A stretch of 64,000 nt of DNA. Source: Stomorhina lunata. Taxonomy: Eukaryota; Arthropoda; Insecta; Diptera; Rhiniidae. Positions 22,691 to 34,450 of this stretch are shown here, piece after piece. The notes under the pieces were generated by a model, which made no database searches, was not told where the DNA came from, and saw nothing but the letters and a program-made list of their open reading frames with translations. The position numbers and the translations under genes are program-made. How positions within the stretch are numbered: the stretch's first letter is position 1; each line of letters begins with the position of its first letter. The stretch spans positions 132,259,290 to 132,323,289 of the forward strand of contig OW121741.1 of the NCBI GenBank assembly GCA_933228675.1. The letters run 5' to 3'.

Positions 22691-25366
22691 CAAACAAATT
22701 GTATCAGATTAGGAAAATAATATAAAGAATACACTTAATTATTCCTATATGCATAGACAATAAATTTATGTGTGGCATTAGTCTCAATTGTTTGATATAT
22801 CATGGAATGTTAAGACTTAATTTCCCCATAAGTCATACTAAGTCGGAAACTTCCTGAGATTGATTATATTCCATTCTCTAAGGAAAAAGAGTTGCTCTAC
22901 TAATAGCGTCCGTATAGGATTCAATTTATACAGAAGAGATGAAAATCGGGATTGTTTCCAATTTCGATGATCTTCAAACTTCTCAGGTTAAAATTGTTTG
23001 GTTCCTTTCCCAAATAAAATAATGCGTCTTTTGGTACTTTTGAAAATTCTAAAAGGGAATCGATATTGAAAAAAAAATTGGTCGAATACCAATTCTGATA
23101 AGAGAGCTGCATTTTACATTTCCGGGCTCCAATCTTCCGGCCCACTTGGTCTAAATTTGAGTGAAAAAGGTAAACCAGTAAATCTAGGGTGCTTCTTAAT
23201 TAAACAGTTTTGATAAGATTAAGAGTATGAAGCACATTTTAGAGATAACTTTAATAGGAGCGCAATACATCAGAACCTATCGAGCACTTATTATAGAATA
23301 TTCATGCAAAATAATTATCACTATTCCCGGAATTCTTTATATCAGATAATTAAATTTAACACCTTTTAAATGACATGTTTTTCTAGCATGCAAATCCCAA
23401 TGAAATACGAAAATTAACGCAATAAAATTGAAGTATAAAAGGGCTAAAAATTCGATGCAAAAAGAAAAAAAGAACACAACATCTAGAACTAAAAAATGCG
23501 GAAATAATCTGAAATATCAACAATACAATACACAAGTTCCTTAAAATAAAATTAAATAAACAAAATCACATTTACATGTGTAACTGAGAAACGTCATAAA
23601 AACGGCCAATTAGCTAATAAACGACGAAATGCAATTATCGTTTGCAAGGGAAATGACATAACTTGGAAAATACAATTTTAGATTTTTAATGCCTCGTATT
23701 AATACTTTAAAGGTTTTAGGTCTATAAACAACTTTACCAAGTGCTTATGCCAATAATTCAAGTTAATTTTTGTAGAACTACTCGTTTTGAAGTTATGTCA
23801 TTTTTCTTTAAACTGAGAACTTCGAGTAAATCTTGAAATAATATTTAAAATACAATATCTATCTACCCATACTAACAACTCAACTCAAATCTTATCTAAA
23901 TAACAAGCATTTCAATTTTATTGTATTTATTAGCTTACGAGCTAAACTAATGACAGTTCCTGCTTCTGGTATGAGAAAGAGAGACGACGACGACGACTAC
24001 GACGTTTAGTACACTTTCTACTTAGTTGACCAAGTGCCTGTCCGCCCGTCGTTTCTCGCTAGTTTGTTGCTCAGTTTGTTATAGTTTTTTTTTTTTTATA
24101 GTGCGGATACAAAAATATTATTATATTAAGCTTTATTCACAGTCAGATAACGTTGCACCTGACGTTACTGTTGCTGCTGTTTTTTGTTTTAATAGTTCTA
24201 AAGCCTTTTCTATACAGACTTGTCTATCTGACATTCTCTAACATTAAAATAACAACACACAAGCCCCCCTACATACCCCAATACACTCGCTTAGTCACGA
24301 TGCTAGAGTAATTAATGTTCTTGCGAGTGAAAAAAAATGTTTTTAGTGTGTAGTTAGCTAAACAATTAGCAGCAAAACTGAGAAGGAAATACAAATTTTA
24401 CACTGAGAAAAAAAAAATATTTTTTTAAATTTCAGTGATTTTATGGTAAGAACACTTCTATGGTCGATATGTGGAATATGTATTTATAATATATCTTTAG
24501 AGTTCTGATCGATTATGGAATGAATTCGCTATATTTTTAGTTTTTAAGAAGGGGACCCCAATTTTAACCCATTACAGGACTAAATCCAAAACAAATATAG
24601 GAGTATTTGATAGAAATAGAGTCCGATAGTATAAATTTTGAAATATGTGGATAGTTAACGCTTCTCTTACCAAAAATTTTAATCTTTTCTTACTTATGTT
24701 TGTTTTTTATGTATATATTTATGAAATTTAATTAAACATTTATAAATTAAGTTTGAATTTTATAAAAAGCCTATATAAATTCTTACGGTCTTATGTTAAA
24801 AAAAATCGTAAATATTGCTTAAAGAACACGTTAGTTACCAAATACTTTAAGGATAACAAACGATTGTTAAAAAATAGTATCGAAAAACAGTTCTTTAACT
24901 AATGAATACCTCAAGTCAATTTTACATGTTAATGCTGGCAACATCGTCATTCTCTCTTGTCTCTTTATAGTTAAATATACAAAACAACGAATTAATTATT
25001 CATTGTTTCCTCCGGGTAGTCGAATTTTTAAATAATGTTTTGATTGTTTTTAATATAAAATAACATTTTTCTTCTTTTCTTAATGTAAAATTATGTTTAT
25101 GTTATATAAAAGCATAAACTAAACATATTTATAATACAGTAAAATAATAAATAGACAAATTTTTACTAAGGGTTTAAACCGATTATTTAAAAATCGAGTA
25201 CTTTTAACTCATGTTGAGTATATATACATCACTATAATGTTTTTTGTAAATTTCATTGACCGATGTCTGTTTTTTTTGTTGAAAACACGAATTTTTTGTT
25301 AAAAATTAAAATTTGTATTATCAATTTCTTTGAAAAGTTTGATTTTAGTATGAAATATGTAAAATA
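22691..25366. other. Unassigned; leader-like patch near 23930-24240
   Basis: No gene recognised. Around 23975-24110 a GACGACGACGACGAC run is followed by pyrimidine-rich sequence. It includes TCAGTTTG, which fits a fly initiator, but there is no TATA box or convincing downstream element. Treat any promoter here as a weak guess. Confidence 0.35.
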
Positions 25367-26659
25367 AAGAGTGTTCTAAAAAAAATATGCATTTACTATT
25401 TTAGACAAAATTTATCCATAGTGCAAGAAATAATTTATTTTTTGATCAAGTTAGTTTCTATAGATATGTCAGATACTATTATTTTAGCAATTATTAATTT
25501 TCAATAGTTATTTCAATCAAAATGGACTGCGAAAAAAAAGTTCGTGAAAATATAATTAAAACTTTTCAAAAAAATCCGTCATGGACTTTTAAAAAAATAG
25601 CTAAAAATTTGAAAGTTGACCCTCGAATGGTTTCTAATGCCATCAGACGGTATAAGGAAAACCTGAACATTGAAAGAAAACCTGGATCAGGGAGGAAAAA
25701 AGGTCCTACAGATATTGGTAAGGCAAAAGAAGTCGAGCGACTCTTTCGAAGAGCGCCTAACACTTCTTTAAGAAAAGCAGCTCGTACGGTGAAATGTTCT
25801 ACGAATTTTGCACATAGAGTCAAAGCTTATGCTGGACTGAAGACATACAAAGTCCAAAAGGTTCCAGATCGCAATGCTATAAAGAACTTAGAAGCAAACA
25901 AACGAGCGAAAAAATTGAAGTCTGATTTTATAAAAAAATACACCTGTTGTGTGATGGATGATGAAATATACGTACTGGCAGACTTTTCTCAACTTCCTGG
26001 TCAAGATTTTTATGTTGCTGATAAACGGGGCAATGCTCGGCAAGAGTTTCGCACAAAAAAACAAACAAAATTCCCTAAGAAGTTTCTCGTGTATCAAGCT
26101 ATTTGCAGTTGTGGCAAAAGAAGTAAAGTATTTGTGGCATCTGGCACAATAAACACAGAAATTTATATAAAGGAGTGCCTACAAAAACGGTTGTTACCCT
26201 TTTTAAGAGAGCACAGAGTGACATTTTTTTGGCCCGATTTGGCATCATGCCATTATGGAAAAAAGGCACTTGAGTGGTACTCAAAGAATAATGTCATTTT
26301 TGTACCACGAGAGGCAAATCCACCAACTGTCCAGAACTTCGGCCTGTGGAAAGGTATTGGGCTCTGGTAAAAAAGGAATTGAAGAACACAGGAAAGATTT
26401 CCAAGAACATGTCCGATTTTAAGCGCAGGTGGAACACATGCTCCAAAAAGGTATCAGAAGCAACTGTAAAATCTTTAATGGGAGGGTTTCCGAAAAAAGT
26501 CGCTAATTTTGCAAAACACGAGTACTAAGTAAACATTTTAATGCTAAATGATTTTGTATAATATGTCATTATATTTGCGTATTTTGTAGAGTTTTTATAT
26601 TAAAAGGTTTGATTTTTATTTAAGAAAATCCAACTACAAATTTTATTTAGAGCACTCTT
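25367..26659 (+). mobile_element. Tc1/mariner-superfamily DD37E element, copy 1
   Basis: A 1293-bp element flanked by TA on both sides (25365-25366 and 26660-26661). Its ends are AAGAGTGTTCTAAA at the left and the complement of AAGAGTGCTCTAAA at the right, so the TIR core is about 14 bp with one mismatch. It carries a nearly complete transposase frame that starts about 155 bp inside. The length, TA duplication and D,D,E layout all fit the superfamily. The insertion shows little decay apart from one frameshift. Confidence 0.93.
25522..26528 (+). pseudogene. DD37E transposase, one frameshift (copy 1)
   Basis: About 335 residues if read through one missing base near 26324. The N-terminal region has helix-turn-helix-like segments (residues 8-50 and 65-105) separated by a GRPR-like SGRKKG motif near residues 56-61. 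The catalytic domain has aspartates at about 147 (MDDE) and 239 (FWPDLASCHY). The glutamate in PVERYW follows 37 residues after the second aspartate. The role is cut-and-paste transposition of its own element at TA sites. The single-base loss removes the catalytic glutamate from the main frame, which ends at 26370. The C-terminal part continues in the next frame to TAA at 26526-26528. Confidence 0.9.
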
Positions 26660-27219
26660 TAGAGTATGAAATATCATGGAAATTATATTTCCCGAAACCT
26701 TTTATATGATAAAAAAAATAGCAAATTAGAAAGAATGTGATAACTAAATTTAGCAAAAATGTTATTTTTTATCAGAAACGTCTGAAATCTTAAATATTTT
26801 CTTTCAAAGTTTTCACAAAATATTATTTGTCAAAACAATAAAATATTTAACGTAGCTTTAAATTATGTAGACAGCTACTTTAAATTATTTGATGTTAACA
26901 AAAGATTAACATCGGTTTGTTAAGCTAACAATCGTTTTAGGATAATACTTTAAGAAATTTTGCTTAACTTTAGTTTACCAATCGTTGTTAAATTTTTTTG
27001 CATAAGACCGTTAGTTTATATATTGAATAAGGACATGAGTTCCATTTGGCACTCCCGCTATAGATAATTTGACACCAAATTTAAGTTTAGGATTACTATA
27101 TATTCCAAGTTTGATGCAAATCGATTCGCTGGCTGGCCATGCCCACTAATTAGTACATATCTGTTTTCATATCAATTACAGATCGACCCGGTATTATTTT
27201 TATTCTGCCTTTAGTTCTT
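26660..27219. other. Unassigned AT-rich sequence
   Basis: No gene. Sequence around 27070-27170 (ATTCGCTGGCTGGCCATGCC) resembles dispersed fly repeats, but no second copy is visible in this window. Confidence 0.4.
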
Positions 27220-27900
27220 TTTCTTGTAGATAAATCCTTTTTTTCGGAACACTTTTCTTAAAAGTTCGGTTTTGTTGCCACATTTTTGTTTTTCTATAAG
27301 AGCCAAGTTTATTGCAGGATTTTTGGATAGCGCAAGATATTATCATTATTGCTTACTAGAGATCAATTCGGTACTATTCCTTTCTTTCCGAAAAGGTAGA
27401 TCCCATTATTAATCATCAAATAATAAGAATCGAAGGGGTATCGCTTGTATCGCTCTTCCTTCTTTCCGGAAGGCTCTTCTTAATTGTCGATAATCTTCAC
27501 AATTTATTCATCTTTTATTTTAATGTCAAGCTCTTATTTATCTTATCTGAGTTAATTTATGATTCTGGCGAGTGGCGACGATTCGTTCTGGCGCTAGTAC
27601 TTCCCTCTTTCTTGTAGGTAAATTCTTCATTCCGGAATGATCTTCTTAAGATGTGAAGTCTAAAAAGTCATATTAATATAGAAAGGACAACTTAAGTGGC
27701 GGCGATTCGTCCTGGCGCTAGTACTTCCCTCTTTCTTGTAGGTAAATTATTCTTTCCGGAATGATCTTTAGATGTGAAGTCTAAAATGTCATATTAATAT
27801 AGAAAGAACAACGACGATTCGTCATAGCGCTAGTACTTCCCTCTTTCTTGTAGGTATATTATTCTTTCCGGAATGATCTTCTCTATTGTCTTAGTTGTAG
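27220..27900 (+). repeat. Medium-length tandem repeat, about 112-124 bp
   Basis: CGATTCGT begins at 27579, 27703 and 27815. Each unit contains GCGCTAGTACTTCCCTCTTT, CTTGTAGGTA and CCGGAATGATCTT. Degenerate earlier units with TTCTTGTAGATAAAT and TTTCCGGAAGG extend upstream to about 27220. No protein coding is apparent. Confidence 0.85.
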
Positions 27901-28999
27901 TTGCCATTTAACTTCTTTACAGACTTAATAGATTTTCTCATTTTCATTCTTATTCGAAGATATTTGAATTCATTGACACATTCGTCAGAATTTCTAAGAC
28001 CAACACAATGTTCGGAAAAAATGTACTTTGGAAATACGTGGTACCAGATATTTTATTTGGATGATCTTACTTTTATCAACTGATCTTACTTTTATCAACT
28101 TCCTTGATTATCGCTTGATCAGTATCGTTATGTTGTCTAGTATAAATACACTTGACGACTATTATTTCCCTATATTGTAAATCTAAAATTGAATTCTGAA
28201 TGGTCTTAATCTTTCTTATCTTAATAAAATCAATTAATTTCATCAATGACATGATTATATGTTATTAACAGGTCGAAATCCACCGTTCGCACCGTTATTA
28301 TTTTAGGAATGGATTTAATTTGACTGCTCAACTAAGGAATTTCGACTCGTAAGCCTCAATTATAGTAGAACCTGTAGTACAACTGGAGTCTTTCCCCCAT
28401 TTATATTTAAATGATTAGTTACATTTTATCTCATGATCATGTCGACGTAATATAAAGGAGAATAAGGACCAGAAAAAGAAAAATTTCAGGGAGTCAAATT
28501 ACGACCTCCATCAATTTATATAGAATGCTTTACTTTTTATCTTGTGATCATATCGAAAAAAGTATTAATTTTTTTTCTTGATCATGTCGACACATGATAA
28601 AAGAGCGATTTCACACTATTTGTATTAGAAGACTAGGTTCACTTTTATTCGCTATTATGATGGCACATAAAAAGCGAGTTTCCAGACTAAGATGGAATAG
28701 TATATAAAGAATGGTTTATACTTAATTCTCATGTCTAAAGTAATGATCAGAAACATTATATAGCTCGAAATAATTTCGTGTCAGTAGTAAATCTGGAGTC
28801 GAATCCCAATTATCATGTGAATGCTTGAGAAAATAACTTCAGGAATAAGATATCGTCTAATTCGAGATCATCCCATTTGTATATGAAGATTTGGTGCAAT
28901 ATCAAATTATGATCATGTGGATACATGGAGAGCGAGTTTCGGATAAAGACAAAGCTAGTATGAAAGAAAAAGTTTATTGACACTAGTAATAATTGACGG
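27901..28999 (+). repeat. Unassigned with degenerate GATCATGT-rich repeats
   Basis: From about 28420 to 28960, motifs such as TGATCATGTCGAC, TTGTGATCATATCG and AGAGCGAGTTTC recur at irregular spacing. This suggests a decayed tandem repeat. No open frame above background. Confidence 0.4.
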
Positions 29000-30447
29000 A
29001 AAATCAAAAATTGTTAACTTCGATTCCAAATTTAAAGAATACAACACAAACACAGGTTTTCAAAATCTATTTACCAAATATTTTCTCAGTGTAAATAGAC
29101 TTTTAATATAGTTTTAAGCACTCTATCGTTTGTGCTCTCAATACTCTCTGCATTTTGGATATGTGTGTAGGTTAATCGACTACTCATAAGAAAAAAGAGC
29201 CATCCATATGGCAAGTTTAAGTTAAGCGATCGTTATAATTATCAAATCATTTTATTTTTCTACTGCTGCTGCTAAAGGTTCTAAAAGATATACACCAGAG
29301 ATATACAACATATGTACATAGAAATAGTAGTTTATAGTTTCGGCACTCTCATCATATCAGAGGTGATGATGACGCTGAGCAATTGGGAGGATAGCAAACA
29401 TGAATATTTCTTCTCATATTTTATTATTGTAGTCAGGGGAGGTGGGTCGAACTATCTGTCTGTGTGTCTAGCGTATTCCTTAAAATATTGTCTTAATGTG
29501 CATTTTAGTCTATGCCTTCCCTATACCCCGAGAGCTCTTTATGGTATCTCGAGTAGAAGTGTTCAGTTTTAAGCAAAATTTTTACCACAAAAAAAAAAGA
29601 GCACAGAAGTTAAGTAAATACAGAAAAATAATATATATAAACGCGAATTTCACTTCCGCATTGCTCCACAAAAAAATATACATATACAACAGCAGCAACA
29701 ACAACAGCAACAAAAATATAAAGACAAACGACTAACAGCAGCAGCAACAACAACAGCTGAGAAATATTTATCGATACAAAACTTGTAAACGACTACAAGA
29801 AGAAAAAAAAAAAAGAAAAATTTATTAAAAAAAAAATAAATACTACACTCACACACAGTCATTCTTCAGTCCGACAGTCAGTCATTCAGACACAGGCATA
29901 TACGAAAATTTGCTCACAATCAGTTAAGAATTACGGAATAGTAGGAAATGTACTTTTAACATACATACAACAATATTTACATCTGTACATACATGAATAC
30001 ATGAATTGTTTACATGCCTCTATGTATGTGTAGAATACAATATATGTATGTAAACAAATAATAAATTATTAAAAATACTTACACTATATGCGGACAACGA
30101 TGTTACAAAGATAATGTTATTATTGTCATTGTTTTGTTGTATTGTACTGTTTATTATAGATTCGGGAAGGCGGGATAATGAGAAATATTGAATATCAATT
30201 TCCGCCATTTCTAAGAATAGATTGAGAGATGCCTAGAGATAATATCCATAATAGTTTTGAAATGTTGGAACTTTTTTTTTGAAAGGGTTTCCACCAGTAC
30301 TAAGAATAGACTGAGATGCCTGAATATATTATAAATCACAGATCGATTTACATAATAAATTATATTCGTAAAAGTTAAACTCTTCCTCTAATAGTTTAGA
30401 ATGTTAAAGATATATGTAAAATCTCATAATCTCAAAGAAAGAGTAGA
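29000..30447. other. Unassigned; CAG/CAA-rich leader-like patch at 29570-29900
   Basis: The plus strand has ACAGCAGCAACAACAACAGC runs and a poly-A-rich segment, followed by TCAGTC and GTCAGTCATTCAGAC sequence. It resembles fly 5' leaders but has no supported start codon or frame. Confidence 0.35.
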
Positions 30448-30535
30448 CCTCTTTTACTCTAATTCGGAAACAACTAATGTAGACGATTATCTAATGAGAA
30501 AAAGCTAAGGCACACACACGTGCTCATGAAATGTA
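30448..30535 (-). repeat. GAGCACGTGTGTGTGCC interspersed repeat, copy 1
   Basis: On the minus strand it begins ATGAGCACGTGTGTGTGCCT and continues TAGCTTTTTCTCATTAG. It is the inverted partner of copies at 47812, 51165 and 61018. No coding is visible. Confidence 0.75.
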
Positions 30536-30591
30536 CGGAAATGTAGAAAGCATTTTTAGAGAACTATTTCGATTGAAGTTTTTCCTTAAAT

Positions 30592-30839
30592 CTGGGGCTT
30601 GGTGCTAAAAGGACCAATATCAGTTTTTTGCTGTTTTGAGTTAATAATTTCATTCGATTCCCTTTTTACCCTCTTTTGTTTGGCTCCAACAGCTAATCTC
30701 TAACCTAACTCAGAACAGATTTACAAGGGATTTCTGGGCAAAGTTACTTTTAATTTATATGGAAAATAAAAAAAAACTTCTTAAAAATTTTCTCAAAACT
30801 ATCTTTTTTGACATTGGCCCTTTTAGCACCAAGCCACAG
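30592..30839 (-). mobile_element. MITE copy 2
   Basis: A 248-bp copy of the element at 11587-11833, inverted. The left end is CTGGGGCTTGGTGCTAAAAG and the right end GCACCAAGCCACAG, with internal blocks GAGTTAATAATTTC, TTTGGCTCCAACAGCTAATC and GGGATTTCTGGGCAAAG. No clear target duplication. Confidence 0.85.
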
Positions 30840-31084
30840 CCATTTAAACATATGAAACTGTATTTACAGTGAAACACATCCCATATCATTTTCTGTACCT
30901 GATTAGAACAAATCTCTTTAATAAGTTACCGATAAATGAGAGATGTAACTCTCCATTTTAGGTTGGATTGTTACAATATACTGAAAGCGCATTAATGACT
31001 TTAATTACACTTAAATTAAAATCTATTTTTCTGGGTCATCACAAAAAAAAAAAAAAGATCCGGATCCTCTTTTGTCGTCAAAAT

Positions 31085-32005
31085 ATTTCCGATTGAAAAC
31101 CTTTTATATGAACAGATTTACTAAAGGTTACTTTCAATATCCAAAGCTTTCTATCAATAACATTCCACATCAAGAGCTTTCCAATATAAAACTGCCAATA
31201 TCTAAAGATTTCCTATATAAATCGATGTCGAAAAGCTTGCAATAATAATCTTTCGATATCGAAAGTTTTTTTTAGATTTCCTTCATACAATTTTGATTAT
31301 CGAAAGACTTCATACAGAAAATATTTGAGGTCAAACTATCAATATCGAAAGCTTTTCTATAGAAAGAAAGCTTTTCTATCGAAAGATTATCTATTGAAAA
31401 CATTTAATATCGAAAGATCTCCTATAGAAAACATTCGCTATCGAAAGCTTTCCTAAAGAAAACGTTCGCTATCGAAAGCTTTCCAAGAGAAAACGTTCGC
31501 TATCAAAGCTTGCCTACAGAAAACTTTCGCTATCGAAAGCTTTGCAGCAGAAAACTTTCGCTATCGAAAGCTTTTCAAGAGAAAACGTTCGCTATCAAAG
31601 CTTGCCTACAGAAAACTTTCGCTATCGAAAGCTTTGCAGCAGAAAACTTTCGCTATCGGAAGCTTTCCTACAGAAAACTGTCGCTATTGAAAGCTTTCCT
31701 ACAGAAAACTTTCGCTATCGAAAGCTTTCCTACAGAAAACTTGAGCGATCGAAAGCTTTCCTACAGAAAACTTACGCTATCGAAAGCTTTCCTACAGAAA
31801 ACTTTCGCTATCGAAAGCTTTCCTACAGACAACTTTCGCTATCGAAAGCTTTCCTACAGAAAACTTTCGCTATCGAAAGCTTTCCTACAGAAAACTTTCG
31901 CTATCGAAAGCTTTCCTACGAAAAACTTTTGTTATCTTAAGCTTTCCTACAAAAAATTTTCGCTATTGAAAGCTTTTCTGCAGAAAACTTTCGAAAGCTT
32001 TCCTT
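31085..32005 (+). repeat. 31-bp tandem array E
   Basis: Homogeneous from about 31430 (period exactly 31 bp; ACTTTCGCT at 31801, 31832, 31863) and degenerate upstream to about 31085. Units contain TTTCCTACAGAAAAC and TTTCGCTATCGAAAGC; the second part includes the near-palindrome CTATCGAAAGCTTTC. Because 31 is not a multiple of three, the array is read in all three frames. None of them contains a stop in the consensus, which creates long apparent frames of 165 and 132 codons with the same repeated peptide. I regard those as by-products. Confidence 0.95.
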
Positions 32006-33913
32006 AATATAATTTGTTTTAGTCACTAAAAAGGAAAGCCCTAAGTTACATTTTTTGCTCTGAAATGATTTAAAATTAAAAACAGTTTTGAAACTGTCAA
32101 TTACTGTTATAAATCAGTTTTTACCATCTCCTGTAAAGTTTAAAATATGAGAGTTAGGGTCTTTCTACATGAGACCAATGATGTATAGTACGTTGGCCTC
32201 TTTTGTATAGTGCTTTTTTCCCTATATTGGTACAGTTTATCCATTTTATAATATGAAAAAACTTTTATAATTTCAATCCTTAATCCCATATTTATAATTT
32301 AAAAACTTCATCATATTTTCCAATACTTTCTCTACAACCCTCGTAATATTGCCACCGTAAAGCATGTAAAGTAATTGCATTACTCTCAAGTACTTGAAGA
32401 CTTCTCTTTCTATACTTGTAACTCTCTTCTTCTAAAGAAAATTCTCTTTTCGACTGGACTTTATCGCAAAATAATAATAGCAGTGGGTTTGTGTGACCAA
32501 TATCTTTTTGCATGTACTTACTACGATTTTTGTTTTGGGTTTGTTTTTTTTTTAATTTCATTTTATTTTCTTGTCTTTTTTATTCCCATATACTATTTTT
32601 TTGTTTTTGTATTTTTGTTTCTTTTCTTTATAATTAATCTAACCACTGACTTGAGCTAATCACTGGCACCGTATGCGGAAGCAAAACTAGTTTTCACTTG
32701 ACTTGTTATGGATGTGCTCCACTTACAACTTAAATGCAATTGTTTTTATTGTTGTTGTTGTTGCTTCTGTTATAAAATTGACATAAACGGCAATATCAGT
32801 TTAAAAAGAAATGATTGAGGGTATATATTTCTTGGGTTCTGGATGACAGTGGGGTGGCAGGAGGAGAGGGGTAGGCTTTGAGGGGGGATTGAATTTAAGT
32901 TTATGTTTAATAAAAGATTTCATCATGGATTAGGACACATTATTTTGTAAGTGGTTAGGTAAGGTGAGTGTGAAGACTAAGAGTTAACCAGACTCCCTTA
33001 AATATGAAGTGTACTGATACCAAGGATGACTCAATATCACCGCTAAACCATTCTGATCGCTTTGAAAATATCTATATAAGACAGATCAGGGTCTGCAAAA
33101 TACTTAGTCCTCCCCTTTAAGCTAGGCCAGGGCAAGTGCAAAGAATATGCTTTATACAGTTCTACAAAAGTTACTCCTCACAACTTTAGAGAATGTCCAG
33201 TCATGACGGGCACAAGTAGTGATTAATCGGATCCCGTTAGTGACAGTAATCTGTTCTTTACTAAGTGGAGCTACATCAGCCTTAAATAAGTACATATTCG
33301 GATTAGAGGCTAGAGGCTAGAGTCAATTAAACTTTAGACATATCCCACTGAGAAATATGCGGGAATCCGTGTTTGATGTTGAATTCATAAAGTCAGAATC
33401 CTGAGAATTTTAGATTGCTTAGGTTTTTTTCTTGGACCAACAATCAGGAGATGACCCCTACTCAAGCAAAAATTGTATTGAGGGAGTACTTTCCTACATA
33501 CCTACTTTTCTACAAAGAATAAAAGGAAGAACTTTCTTTGTAATGCTTTGTGCGATCTATTGGGCTTTCGTAAATATATACGGTTTTAGGGAACAAGATT
33601 TTTGATTCCTTCTTAACACGAGAGAACAGTGTGATATTTCCTACATTAAAACGTTGCTTTAATAATTCAATAGAGTTAGATAATTTCTTGTTTCCGATAA
33701 TTACGCTCGTTCTTCTCTTAAAGCAGTCGAGAAGCTCAAAAATAACTTTGAAGTAACATATGAGAACTATATTCCATTTTCATTTGGATATAGGTCGTAT
33801 AAGTGATATGAAGATTAGATGGAGTCAAACATTTTTTATATCGAATTAAAAACCTAAGGCACTTTAATACTTCTGTCCATCGAACATCACACTGGATTCT
33901 TATGCCGAGAAAA
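32006..33913. other. Unassigned sequence
   Basis: No gene recognised. Around 33090-33260 the composition is less AT-rich (CTAGGCCAGGGCAAGTGCAA and following) and may be old retroelement sequence, but I see no motif that proves it. Confidence 0.35.
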
Positions 33914-34450
33914 TCTTCTTCTTCTGTTATCCTTGATTCCCAGTGGAGTATAGTTCCTCAATGTAATGGAGTGCAGCTGGTGTCTCCAGCTACCAGGTAA
34001 GAACTGTATTCAATTTCTACTCTAACTTCCTCGTGGTACATCCCGGTAACCTGAGCAACCTAGTTGAAGATGCGGTAAACAACCCGTGTGGTAGGTCAGG
34101 GCTAATATGAGATGGAGTTATCTTAGAACCATTCCCACATATTTGGACTAAGGGTCTAAGACAATTGTACTTGGTAAAGTACGAAAATGCAGCGTCTGTT
34201 TAACATGTGAGTTTTGGCTGCAAACGGGAATCTCGGATTGAGCGGCTCGCTATACAAACGTGGCTCGTATCTTTGGACTCATCACCCATCGAATTAGCAC
34301 TTACGATGTTTTAAGCATGGAAAGAAACAACATTAAAGAATATACTACTCCCAGGGGCTTATCATGCGAGAAATCCCCCTGCTACGGCAGCTGGCATAAG
34401 GATTTTGGAGGTGTCTAATCCATGCAAGAACATTATGATGAATAAAACCA
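33914..34450 (+). repeat. Interspersed repeat with CTCCCAGTGG-type end module, copy 2
   Basis: Starts with TTCTTCTTCTGTTATCC and GATTCCCAGTGGAGTATAG. It continues with the body homologous to the minus strand of 9895-10440 (TCTCCAGCTACCAG, GTTGAAGATGCGGTAAACAA, ACTTGGTAAAGTACG, TTTGGACTCATCACCCATCG). The module therefore sits at the opposite end of the body compared with copy 1. Confidence 0.65.

Noticed and set aside
24026..24241. Promoter with initiator TCAGTT near 24071
   Set aside because: Downstream element and TATA box are not convincing, and such hexamers are frequent by chance.
25566..26284. Minus-strand frames of 85, 69 and 61 codons inside the DD37E element
   Set aside because: They are shadows of the plus-strand transposase frame.
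31510..32007. Open frames of 165 and 132 codons in the 31-bp array
   Set aside because: Both overlapping frames read the same repeated peptide in shifted register because the unit has no stop in any frame. An artefact of the repeat.
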